Source: a virus. Taken from it: DNA of 20,081 bases. A program made the position numbers and the translations under genes. How positions within the stretch are numbered: the stretch's first letter is position 1; every line of letters starts with the position of its first letter. Location: the IMG/VR virus record IMGVR_UViG_3300031563_000006, positions 1 to 20,081 of that record; one strand, given 5' to 3'. The notes under the pieces were generated by a model. The model ran no database searches. It was not told the origin of the DNA and saw nothing but the letters and a program-made list of their open reading frames with translations. Of the stretch, positions 1-8,761 are shown piece after piece.

Positions 1-223
1 GATCAAAAAAATCTTCACCGGAAACAATATGCAATTCTTTAATTTCAATTCTTTTTCCGCATATATCCACAATACCTTTATTTATTATCAATTGCCCTTC
101 GTCGTTAACTTCTAATTGAAATCCGGCTATATATCCAGGAGGCAAAGAAGGAGTACTGTCTTCTTCTTTGCGATTTAATAATGCATTTTTTGCAGCATCA
201 ATATCTTTTGTTGTTCTTGCCAT
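1..223 (-). CDS. Partial virion protein, N-terminal 74 codons only
   Basis: An ATG at 223 opens a frame that runs without a stop to the left edge, so only the first 74 residues are present. The start overlaps the stop of the 1259-aa gene by one base (TAATG), a junction used repeatedly in this cluster. The N-terminus is polar and helical (MARTTKDIDAAKNALLNRKE). It is followed by a Pro-rich turn and a beta-type stretch containing INKGIVDICGKRIEIKE, a strand-turn-strand pattern that resembles the start of phage fibre or baseplate-type proteins. That role is inferred from position after the ejection-type genes and from this pattern; no catalytic motif is seen. The family is not recognised. Being a real gene is fairly secure from frame, junction and direction. 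Confidence 0.72.
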   Translation of the reverse strand, partial: MARTTKDIDAAKNALLNRKEEDSTPSLPPGYIAGFQLEVNDEGQLIINKGIVDICGKRIEIKELHIVSGEDFFD

Positions 224-3200
224 TAATATAACCCCAGTTTTCTCATTCGTCTTCTTTCTTTAAGTAAATATTCATTTGTTCTTTTTTCATATCCGGGCTG
301 TTTCTTCCGTTCTTTTCTTCTTTCTGCTTCCGCATCCTCAAGAATCTTTTTATACCGGTAAAGCCTTTCTTCTTCAAGATCAAGTTCCCGTTCCTTAATA
401 CCAAACATAAAACTTATAACCCGCAAAAACTTATCAACACCCTGATATTTATTCTCGTACCCGGTAAATTTAGCTGCTGCATCTTCAAGTTGTGGAATCA
501 CAGTAGTTATTGTATCCCAAGACTGATCTAAACGTTCCAAGAGAATAAAATTATTTTCAAGTATTTTCTGAATCTTGGCATCAATAACCAATCTTCCCTG
601 CTGGTCTCTCCTGGCCTCAAGTCCATCTTTATATCCAACAGCTTTAATGAGAGAATCCATAAATCCAAGCATCTGAGGATTTGCAGCAAACAATCTCATC
701 ACCCGGGGAGCAACAGATTGAGAATCTAAATCCTTCTTTCGGAAAAAATCATATCCTTTTTCACTTCCCATCACTTCCGCAAATGTTTTTAAAACAGGAT
801 TTGCTGACGAAAGAAACTCTTCTGTCATTTCCTGAGGTGTCCACTTTGGAATAGGTATTCCCGCGTCATTAACTTCAAATCTAAACGGAAGTTTATTTAT
901 ATCAGCATATGGCATATTAGACCACCACGTTTTTACCTTTCCTCCTTCTGTTACTTCCGTTGGAATATATCCGGCTTCTCTCATATATTCCGGCAGATCC
1001 TTGATATCAGTTCCTTCTGCCTGTATTCCTCTCATAGCCTTTGCCACAACAGAATACATCTGTTTATTTTCAATCATTTGAGTAGCCTGTAATGCCACAT
1101 TTTTACGTAACCAAGTATAGAATGGAATAATATTTTTCATAACCTTTTGTTCAAATTCAGTCAAGTCTGTATAATCAAAAAAGAACTTCTTTGTGTCAAC
1201 CACAGCCTTTTCTATCATAGCATCTGTAGCTATCCCATCCGTACTTGACTTTGCCATCTTCTCAAGTTCAATAATAAAAGATTCAAACTTACTGGTAGAT
1301 TCTACAATAGCCCCGAGTTCCCTGGATTTTTCAAATAAAATATTTTCATTTGAAAATAAATTAAGTTTCTTGGATATCCCTTTGGGCTCAGTAAATTGTT
1401 TCACCATATCCTTTGGATCAAAAGCATATGTGGCTTTTGTAATAAGCCCGTGTTTCCTTGCTATTTCAGCCCATTCTGCATAAGTTTTCCCGGCCGTTCC
1501 ACTCATATGCAATCTTTTTTTAATAAAATCATCTCCAAATTTAAATTTTTTGACAAAATTTTCTCCATAGAGACCATAAGTTGTCCCTATTAAAGAATCT
1601 ATATTTCTTTTCGGATTAAAAGAAGACATCCCTTCTTTCATAAAAAGCGTGAATCTATTCGAGAAATGGTTCCTGAAATGAAATCCAGGGGATAACGTTG
1701 CCATTCCTTTCCACCAGGCAGTAAAAGCTCCTGCTTTCTGCAAAAACCAATTTAATCCTTCATCACTCCCGGTTACACTTACTACCCGGTCAATTATATC
1801 TGCAACATCTTTGTCAAAATATTTACCCTGTAAAGCAGGATGATTTACCTGTCTTAATCCGAGTTCCGGTATTTCCATCCCTTTTGTTTTGAGAAAACTG
1901 AATAAATCAAGATTTCTATTAACATCAGTGGGGTTAAAATCACCAAAAAAATCTGTTCCGCTTATAGCTGCCCCGATATGAGATCCGCCAAATGATACTC
2001 CATATTCTTTGAATTTTCTGATAAGGTCTGCATGAGTCATTACCTGGTTATGAGCAATTGCTCTATGCATTAACATCTCTCTGATATCCATATTAGTTGT
2101 AGACCAGTTAAGTTGTTTTACCATATATTGTGCTGTTTCATCATCAACGCTTAATAAAAGTTTTAATTTTTCTACTTCTCCAGCAATACTTTCAGACATA
2201 GAAAGTGCTCTTGTTTGTGTATGTCCCGGGGCAAAGGATCCACGAACAGTCATTTTACCTTTTGGCAAAGCTTTATTTTGTGTCACTTTAGGAAGATAGT
2301 AGTTAAGATATCCAACATCCTCGGGATAAAGACCTTCTTTAGCAAGACTCATTTCTTTCTGGAAAAAATCATCAGTATATTTTTTATATCCACCTATAAA
2401 TTCTTTTATTTTATCAATATTTTTTTCATCTATTCCATATTTTTCAAGAATAGCCGGTTTATTTAATATCATTCCGATATCTTCCGGATTAATATCTTCC
2501 GCAAGAGTAAGTACATCAGTAGATTTTTTCATAATATCATCATCAAACCCATCTACAAAATTACGAATATTATCCAATAATAATTGAGAATTTACTTCTC
2601 CTGCCTGAATTACTTCTAATTCTTTCGTTCTCAACATTTTCTGATATGGATTCTTAAACCCGAACATTCTTCTGAGTTGCCCCACGGGTCCTGTATTCAT
2701 GATATTCCAGATTGCATTTGAAAATGACCCACCAACCTTTGTTTTTTTCATAGCTTCCATAAATGAGTCAAAACTTCTGGAAACTATATTTTTTTGTCTT
2801 ACTCCTTTAAAAAATTCTCCACCGAAAAACTTCATGGTTCTCTCGCCCATACCAGCAAATTCTTGTAAAAACTCAGGAGATTGTGTTTGTGCAAGTTCTT
2901 TAGAATATTGTCCAAGATTGCTGAATTTTTTAGCAATAGTTTCCGGCATATCAGTAATTGCTTTTAATCCACCACCCTTCCCTGTTTTAAGCAATTCTTT
3001 ATATACCTTTTTCAAATCCTCCGGACCTGCTTTCTTAACAACATTCATAAGTTCATCAAGATGGGATAGGCTTATTTCTCCGGTTCCTTTCAAAGCTTTA
3101 ATTGCCTCTTTAGCCTGTCTTTTTCCGCTTTTTGCTAATGCCTTTGCGGTATCATCAATATATCTTGCCTGATCTGCCAAAAGATTTTTTGAAAATGTTT

Positions 3201-4002
3201 TCTGAACAACATCAGGAGTAAGACTTAATCCTTCTTTATAAGCTTTTTTAGTAACCTGATTTAAAAATCTTGCAATATCTTTTTTTGCTGCATGTTTACT
3301 AAGATATTCCGTTGCTTCCGTGAGGGCTTTCTTTGACCCCGCTTTACCTTTGTTAAGTAATTTTACAAAAACATCTGAATCAAAAGCCTTCGAAGCAAAC
3401 TTCTTTATCGTCTCAAGAGATCCGAGTTGTTTTACTGTCTGTACAACTGCTTTTTCTGCATACTTCTGCGCTGCTGCTTCTGCTGCTTTTGAAGATCCAA
3501 ACGAAATATAAGTTGTAGGATCAAGAAAAACATCACCAAGAAACCCGATAACATCCTGCAAAGAAGTAGGACCAATAATAGGTATTTTTGCCTCTGCCCT
3601 CATCCAATCCGGCGTATCCTTGAACCATCCCTCGTAAGCATCCCGGTCTTCCTCTCCTTTATCTGTTCCGCCAAAAAATGTTTTCTTCCATGAGCCTTTT
3701 CTTTTACCGGTTATTCCTTCCCATGCACCCCTTAAAATATCAACATTTTCCCCGGATATAGCCCTTCCAACATCTTCTCCTATATTTGCAGTAAGATATT
3801 GTCCCCGGGATAATAAATCAAATATAAGTTCTAATGGTTGTAACCAGTTTATTTCCCGTTCTTGTTGGGCTTTTTCCTGCTGTACATATGGAAGCAATTC
3901 TCTCTGAGAAGGTGTAAGAACATTATCTCTGTTGAGATAAGGATTCCGCCTACTCTGTAAATAGGGATTTATTATCTTATTAGCAAGAAATGGATTTGCC
4001 AT
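223..4002 (-). CDS. Large (1259 aa) putative internal virion / DNA-ejection protein
   Basis: The protein is long, mostly helical and Lys-rich. It has a short NPYL repeat at the N-terminus (residues about 12-24), long amphipathic helices through residues 150-400, and no visible signal peptide, lysozyme, transglycosylase or protease signature. Two stretches recall large polyvalent proteins of podoviruses: a TLSPGFHFRNHFSNRF segment near residue 770, and a DYTDLTEFEQ ... IIPFYTWLRKN segment near 945-970. The second resembles the C-terminal 'large polyvalent protein associated' type domains (LPD38-like from memory, not checked). The end is very basic and charged. It is the last complete gene of the structural cluster, directly after two other ejection-type genes, so an internal core protein released with the DNA is the best reading. 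It starts 10 bases after the upstream stop, with only a weak SD (GGAAAATAA). Confidence 0.8.
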   Translation of the reverse strand: MANPFLANKIINPYLQSRRNPYLNRDNVLTPSQRELLPYVQQEKAQQEREINWLQPLELIFDLLSRGQYLTANIGEDVGRAISGENVDILRGAWEGITGKRKGSWKKTFFGGTDKGEEDRDAYEGWFKDTPDWMRAEAKIPIIGPTSLQDVIGFLGDVFLDPTTYISFGSSKAAEAAAQKYAEKAVVQTVKQLGSLETIKKFASKAFDSDVFVKLLNKGKAGSKKALTEATEYLSKHAAKKDIARFLNQVTKKAYKEGLSLTPDVVQKTFSKNLLADQARYIDDTAKALAKSGKRQAKEAIKALKGTGEISLSHLDELMNVVKKAGPEDLKKVYKELLKTGKGGGLKAITDMPETIAKKFSNLGQYSKELAQTQSPEFLQEFAGMGERTMKFFGGEFFKGVRQKNIVSRSFDSFMEAMKKTKVGGSFSNAIWNIMNTGPVGQLRRMFGFKNPYQKMLRTKELEVIQAGEVNSQLLLDNIRNFVDGFDDDIMKKSTDVLTLAEDINPEDIGMILNKPAILEKYGIDEKNIDKIKEFIGGYKKYTDDFFQKEMSLAKEGLYPEDVGYLNYYLPKVTQNKALPKGKMTVRGSFAPGHTQTRALSMSESIAGEVEKLKLLLSVDDETAQYMVKQLNWSTTNMDIREMLMHRAIAHNQVMTHADLIRKFKEYGVSFGGSHIGAAISGTDFFGDFNPTDVNRNLDLFSFLKTKGMEIPELGLRQVNHPALQGKYFDKDVADIIDRVVSVTGSDEGLNWFLQKAGAFTAWWKGMATLSPGFHFRNHFSNRFTLFMKEGMSSFNPKRNIDSLIGTTYGLYGENFVKKFKFGDDFIKKRLHMSGTAGKTYAEWAEIARKHGLITKATYAFDPKDMVKQFTEPKGISKKLNLFSNENILFEKSRELGAIVESTSKFESFIIELEKMAKSSTDGIATDAMIEKAVVDTKKFFFDYTDLTEFEQKVMKNIIPFYTWLRKNVALQATQMIENKQMYSVVAKAMRGIQAEGTDIKDLPEYMREAGYIPTEVTEGGKVKTWWSNMPYADINKLPFRFEVNDAGIPIPKWTPQEMTEEFLSSANPVLKTFAEVMGSEKGYDFFRKKDLDSQSVAPRVMRLFAANPQMLGFMDSLIKAVGYKDGLEARRDQQGRLVIDAKIQKILENNFILLERLDQSWDTITTVIPQLEDAAAKFTGYENKYQGVDKFLRVISFMFGIKERELDLEEERLYRYKKILEDAEAERRKERKKQPGYEKRTNEYLLKERRRMRKLGLY

Positions 4003-4012
4003 TTATTTTCCA

Positions 4013-5269
4013 TTACTTAATATATTTTTGATATTGTTCTGGAACATAATCATTTGTAGTTGTTTGAGATGTTCCAGGTACCGGACCAGTTCCGTACCTA
4101 TAAGCTTCCGAAGCCTCAAATTTAGGCATCATAATTGCAGTTATTTGTTGTTTGATATATGTTAATGCATTAATTGTTGTTTCACTTTCAAAATCTCCTG
4201 CTTGCTTTATCGTTTTATAACTTTTTATTAAAGACTCCAATAAAGGAATATCTTCTTGATACTTTTCTGGATTCTTATTGACTTTATTTAACATTTGAAC
4301 TATATCTCCAGAAAGAACCTCTGCATCTCCTTTTAATCCGCCGGTACCTGCACCTGGCACATACCTGCTCATTTTAGGTGTTACAATACCAGAGGGTATT
4401 GAAAGTTTTTTCAGTTTCTTCTTTTCTACTATTGGCTCTTCAACTGGCTTTGTAACTTCTTCAAAACCATAAACACTTTCAACATATTTCCTTATTCTGT
4501 CTTTCGCTGCTGCTCCTTTAAAAAGAGCTGCAAATTGTGGTTCATCTTTTATTTGATTATACATAGCATTAATAACCTGATCTTTAGTAGGCTGAGTTCC
4601 TTTCCATATCGGATTCCCGAATTCATCAAGTTTCTGATTTTCTGCTTTATAAAACTGATAAGCATCTCTCATTATTGCGTTTATTCCCTGATCTTGATCT
4701 TTATCAGTATATCCCCATCCTCCCCATCCTTCCGGGGCATATCCTTTCTCAAATTCAAGCCTAATTCTTCTCTGTTGTTCAGGATTTAAATCATCATATT
4801 TAACTTTATCTTCCGCTTCAAGAGTCCTTTTGTAATTTTCCCAGGCACGTTCTCTTTGATCCGTTTCCGTTTCCATCAACTTCTGTTGAAATGAAAGCTC
4901 ATATCCTGCTCCCGGCAAAGCGACATCAGCCTGTGTATTTACACCTTCACCAGTACCTCCTTCACCACCCAAAGCTTTTCCGAGTTTAGAGTCTTTGAAC
5001 AATCCACCAAAAGGCTGTTCACCACTAACTTGTTTTTTCCATTCAGTAAAAGGTATTTTTATTTCTCCTTTCGCAAAGAGCTTATTATACTCCTCTAAAT
5101 ATTTTTGATTTTTTTCATGATTCCACTGCCCCATCTGCAATCCGGTCTGTTGTAGCATTTTCATTCTATCAGTAAGTGTGTCCGCACCTCTTTTTCTTGC
5201 CTGAGAGGCAGCATCCATAGCCTGTATACTGGTTTGAAACCTATTTAAATTACCTTCCTGCCATGCCAT
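4013..5269 (-). CDS. Putative internal virion / ejection protein, 418 aa
   Basis: The family is not recognised with certainty. The N-terminal 110 residues are polar and Gln-rich with heptad-like helix (MAWQEGNLNRFQTSIQAMD...), followed by a Gly-rich linker (GGEGGTGEG, near residue 105) and a helical middle (RERAWENYKRTLEAEDK). A short EEPIVEKKKLKK stretch separates this from a C-terminal helical part ending in a Thr/Gln/Tyr-rich tail. There is no membrane segment and no enzyme motif. It starts inside the end of the preceding gene, with a 20-base overlap and a clear AAGGAG site five bases before the ATG. The place between a membrane-segment protein and the 1259-aa protein matches the trio of ejection proteins in podoviruses. 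Role is inferred from order and composition. Confidence 0.8.
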   Translation of the reverse strand: MAWQEGNLNRFQTSIQAMDAASQARKRGADTLTDRMKMLQQTGLQMGQWNHEKNQKYLEEYNKLFAKGEIKIPFTEWKKQVSGEQPFGGLFKDSKLGKALGGEGGTGEGVNTQADVALPGAGYELSFQQKLMETETDQRERAWENYKRTLEAEDKVKYDDLNPEQQRRIRLEFEKGYAPEGWGGWGYTDKDQDQGINAIMRDAYQFYKAENQKLDEFGNPIWKGTQPTKDQVINAMYNQIKDEPQFAALFKGAAAKDRIRKYVESVYGFEEVTKPVEEPIVEKKKLKKLSIPSGIVTPKMSRYVPGAGTGGLKGDAEVLSGDIVQMLNKVNKNPEKYQEDIPLLESLIKSYKTIKQAGDFESETTINALTYIKQQITAIMMPKFEASEAYRYGTGPVPGTSQTTTNDYVPEQYQKYIK

Positions 5270-6839
5270 ATTTTCTCCTTCCCAGGAATCCGCAAATCAC
5301 GATTCCTGCTTTCATAAGTAATCTACCAATAAAACTTCCCTTTTTATAATACCCCATTTGATAAGCCATTTCTTTATGCCATGGCTTAACAACAATATTT
5401 ACAATACATGTAAATAACTTAGACTTTTTCATGAGATTTACTATTGGGGTTGCAAATTGAATATAACCATTATAAATCTTAGGATATTTTATCATAAATT
5501 CTTTACCAAACTCCATATCTATATTTTTCATTTCTTCCGTCATATATCCCTGGTTGCAAAGTTCTGTACAAATAACTGTACCTCCTCCAACAGCAAATAA
5601 AATAAAACCACCAATACTCAATACGTTTCCCCAAAATTGTGATTTTTGTTCTGCTGCAAGAGCTGCTTGTTCTTGTTCAATTGCTGCTGCCTGTAAATCA
5701 GCATAATATGGAGCCATATACATTTCATAATAGTCTGAGGCTTGGTTAAGAAGCGATTCACTCACTCCTATATCTGCCATAATTGAATTATACATAACTT
5801 GTGCATGAGCAGAATATGCAGCTATTTCCGTCTGATTTTGTTCAGATAAAGCAGTTATCTGCTGAGCATATGATTGCAGAGCAAGAACCCTGTTCTGTGT
5901 CATTGTCTCTTGATATTGCTGTGTTGAAATCAATCCTGATTGTAGAAGTTGTGTCATTCGTGTATTCAAAGCTTCATATTCTGTTTGTTTACGAAGATAA
6001 TCAGTATTTAATTTATCAAGTTCTCTTTGATTTCTGAAATCAGCCATGTTTCTTGATATCTGATCCGCTGCCTGAAATGTTTCGACACTCCTTCCTGAGT
6101 GAGACAACGATTCAAGAAGCATTTTATTTTCTTCTCCCATTTTCTGTAATTGGGTTCCAGTGCTTCTATCCCAGGCCTGTAATTCCCCTGCCGTAAGTCC
6201 GGTTTGTCCTGTTATTCCCAAATTAAGCTGATCTATCATTCCTCCAATCATAGTGGAAAACTCCCCCGGATCTAACCCTATCATTCTTTCAAATTGAGCT
6301 AATCCGGCATCATAGTCTGCCTGTAACTGTGCCTCTGATTGAAGCTGATTTGTTAAGTCCTGAATACTTTGCCATTCAGGAGTCTGAGTTATATCTATTA
6401 TATTTGGTCCCTGTAGGTTTGCAAGATCATGAAGTTTTGTCGCTTGGCTCATTAAATCTCGCACAGTAACCCAATTGCCTTCTGCGTCTGTATATCCCAT
6501 CTGAAAAGGCAACCCAATCCATGAAGAATCCAACCCGAGAGCTGCTACATCTTCCTCTGTAATATATTTAATATCATATTTTCTTTCAGGTGGTTTTTCA
6601 ATTACCGATCCAATATCCTTTTTTTCAAATTCAGGATTTATTAGACCTTTATATTCTGTTTCCCCTTTCGTTTGCGGAGTAGTAGTTTGAGTAGTGTCTG
6701 GAGTAGTAGATTTCACCTGATTTTGATCTATTAAAGTGGGAATTACCACTTGTTGTGTTGATAGCTTTTTAGGTGTTGTCTTTAAATTATCTAATGAGGT
6801 TAATTTATTTGAAGTTGTTCCAAACAGATTTGTTGCCAT
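5250..6839 (-). CDS. Putative ejection-type virion protein with one membrane segment, 529 aa
   Basis: Domain order: a Thr/Gln/Pro-rich flexible N-terminus (residues 1-80), a long Gln-rich alpha-helical region (about 150-400) likely to form coiled coil, a single hydrophobic segment (about 402-424, WGNVLSIGGFILFAVGGG), then a compact C-terminal module of about 105 residues. That module begins at CTELCNQGYMTEEM and contains MKKSKLFTC and KPWHKEMAYQMGY. I recall this C-terminal module (CTEL-x-n-Q/R-G ... WxxEMAYxMG) from the ends of many podovirus structural proteins; its function is unknown. The single membrane segment suits a protein that inserts in the host envelope during DNA ejection. Start: ATG in TAATG, one-base overlap with the tail hub, with AAGGAG six bases upstream. 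Function is inferred. Confidence 0.82.
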   Translation of the reverse strand: MATNLFGTTSNKLTSLDNLKTTPKKLSTQQVVIPTLIDQNQVKSTTPDTTQTTTPQTKGETEYKGLINPEFEKKDIGSVIEKPPERKYDIKYITEEDVAALGLDSSWIGLPFQMGYTDAEGNWVTVRDLMSQATKLHDLANLQGPNIIDITQTPEWQSIQDLTNQLQSEAQLQADYDAGLAQFERMIGLDPGEFSTMIGGMIDQLNLGITGQTGLTAGELQAWDRSTGTQLQKMGEENKMLLESLSHSGRSVETFQAADQISRNMADFRNQRELDKLNTDYLRKQTEYEALNTRMTQLLQSGLISTQQYQETMTQNRVLALQSYAQQITALSEQNQTEIAAYSAHAQVMYNSIMADIGVSESLLNQASDYYEMYMAPYYADLQAAAIEQEQAALAAEQKSQFWGNVLSIGGFILFAVGGGTVICTELCNQGYMTEEMKNIDMEFGKEFMIKYPKIYNGYIQFATPIVNLMKKSKLFTCIVNIVVKPWHKEMAYQMGYYKKGSFIGRLLMKAGIVICGFLGRRKYGMAGR

Positions 6840-8761
6840 TAAAATCTCCTTTCCGTCGTTGTAAATGCATAACCAATTAATCCGGCTGCCGTAACAGCGT
6901 TATGATTTAATTTTATACTCATATTTTTTCCATCGATTATATAAGGCATTGAAATGTCTTCTGAATAATATCCAGTGCCTGTTGTTACTGTTAGAGTTAT
7001 ATTTACCGAAACTGTTCCATCTTCTGCTTGTAAAGTAAGAGTATGTGTTGCTCCGGTAGATGCACTTACCTGTTTTATTTTAGGCTTTAACCTCCCAAAA
7101 TATAGAAATTTACCAAACCCGGAGGTATAATACTTAGTTTCTATTGTCATATTTATTGCTGTCGCAGCGGTGATATTATCATAAGCGCCATAATCACATC
7201 GTGCTATATACGGACTGTTCTGATCCACAATAGCTTGTAATATTCCGTTATCCCCCTCCCCGGAATTATAAATAAACTGGTTTACTTTATACGATGTAAA
7301 TTTATACCAGGAAACCCTTCCTTCTCCCATAGTTCCCTGCCGGTAGGTATCCGGATCACATGTAAGAACAATACTATTTGCCGGAAAGCCGACCCAATAT
7401 TCATTCTGATATGAAATCCCGCATGAATTAGTAAGTGTATATGTATCGATATTTGTTTGTATGTGCTTGCTTACACACACCGCAATATTCCCGTCCCAGG
7501 TATAAATGCCATCAATTCCTACAAAAAACAATACATTCCCAACTACAGCCCCGGATCTTAAAGATATAGCACCTACTTCCGTTAAAGGTCTTGATCTTAC
7601 CGGAGATAACAAATCGGTAGTATTAAACGTATAAATAGTATCTTCTTTTAATACCACAAGGGTATCATAAAAAGATACCATCTGCATTATTTTTGCCCCG
7701 CCTTCTACAAAATATTCTGCCTGTCCTTCTCTCCATCCAATTACCTGGTTAGGGGGAGACATATTGACTATATTCCTTTCGGCAAGAAACATTTGCCCGT
7801 TATGACTGCACACGGCATGAGGACGGGCATTTTCCATTATCTGTGTTAAATATTGCGTATGTTGAATCACGAGATAATCGCAAGAAAATTGTGCCGTCGG
7901 AGCAGTAGTAAACCTTATTCTCAATACAAACCTGTTCTCAAGACCATCCGTAGTCGAATCCTCTGCATATCGCTCCCATAATAAAGTGCCGTCACTATCT
8001 AAAGGAATATCAAATTCAAGCGTTTTGTCCCCTGCTGCATCTGTCCAGGTGGGAGAGGTTGTTGGCGTTATCGCAGTCCATGTTGATCCATTCCAATACG
8101 CATATTCAGCGACAGGAGCACCGGCAGCCTGATTTGCTTCTTTAAATACTACACAATTAAATGTAAAATCACAACTAATATAACACCCGTCATTATTATC
8201 ATTATCTGCTGTTGTTAATTCAAAATCATCTGTCCCGGAATCCTGTGCATCTGTTGTGTCATCCGCATAGGTCCCAGCTCCCGCATCATACTGACCAGCC
8301 CACCAATTTATTTCACTCCTCGTTCGAGTATCTAATGTTTCAAGATTTTCTATTACAAGATCGGTATCCCAATATATAACGGCTGGCTTATCTGTTCCGT
8401 TTACAGCAACAACATATCCGAGTAATTCCGCGAATTGGACATCTGTTTCTGTCGTCCAGGTAAAAGAATTATCTATTTCTGTAAAAGTTGTTGTTGTCCC
8501 TGCATAGAATCGAACATTCGTATCATCATCTACTGCGATAATAGTATACCAGGTTGAATTTATATAAGCCCTGATTGCTCCCTTTAATCCTATCATAGTA
8601 GACAAATCAGTGGCGTCATACAAAGCAATCCCGTTTCTTTTTACAAGACCATCTCTCCACTGACAATTTTCTGCCGTTAAGAGTTCGTTATCTTTTAACA
8701 GTTCCGAAGGGACATCTGTAAAATATCCTCCCCTGAAATCATTCAGACTAACTGTCTTCAT
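6839..8761 (-). CDS. Tail hub / stabilisation protein, P22 gp10-like, 640 aa
   Basis: The N-terminus (MKTVSLNDFRGGYFTDVPSE, then ENCQWRDGLVKRNG) is the typical opening of phage stabilisation/tail-hub proteins of the P22 gp10 type, where 'GG...L...A.N..W..G...K..G' leads into a beta-propeller. Propeller-like blades follow (AELLGYVVAVNGTDKPAVIYWD, then HNGQMFLAERN, YDTLVVLKEDTIYTF, VVGNVLFFVGIDGIYTWDG). Residues about 145-300 interrupt the propeller with a Thr/Asp-rich beta-sandwich (YWNGSTWTAITP ... LLWERYAED ... ENRFVLRIRFTT), a pattern common as an inserted domain in phage tail proteins. In P22 this protein closes the tail tube under the gp4 ring, and the adaptor gene lies immediately upstream with a 14-base overlap. 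SD GGAGG lies before the ATG. Assignment rests on fold pattern and order. Confidence 0.85.
   Translation of the reverse strand: MKTVSLNDFRGGYFTDVPSELLKDNELLTAENCQWRDGLVKRNGIALYDATDLSTMIGLKGAIRAYINSTWYTIIAVDDDTNVRFYAGTTTTFTEIDNSFTWTTETDVQFAELLGYVVAVNGTDKPAVIYWDTDLVIENLETLDTRTRSEINWWAGQYDAGAGTYADDTTDAQDSGTDDFELTTADNDNNDGCYISCDFTFNCVVFKEANQAAGAPVAEYAYWNGSTWTAITPTTSPTWTDAAGDKTLEFDIPLDSDGTLLWERYAEDSTTDGLENRFVLRIRFTTAPTAQFSCDYLVIQHTQYLTQIMENARPHAVCSHNGQMFLAERNIVNMSPPNQVIGWREGQAEYFVEGGAKIMQMVSFYDTLVVLKEDTIYTFNTTDLLSPVRSRPLTEVGAISLRSGAVVGNVLFFVGIDGIYTWDGNIAVCVSKHIQTNIDTYTLTNSCGISYQNEYWVGFPANSIVLTCDPDTYRQGTMGEGRVSWYKFTSYKVNQFIYNSGEGDNGILQAIVDQNSPYIARCDYGAYDNITAATAINMTIETKYYTSGFGKFLYFGRLKPKIKQVSASTGATHTLTLQAEDGTVSVNITLTVTTGTGYYSEDISMPYIIDGKNMSIKLNHNAVTAAGLIGYAFTTTERRF

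Noticed and set aside
2699-3172. 157-codon plus-strand frame
   Set aside because: Lies fully inside the 1259-aa gene on the opposite strand, has Cys/Phe/Ser-rich antisense composition and no SD.
6733-6750. Hairpin AAGTGG/CCACTT
   Set aside because: Six-bp stem inside a coding region with no T-run; likely chance.
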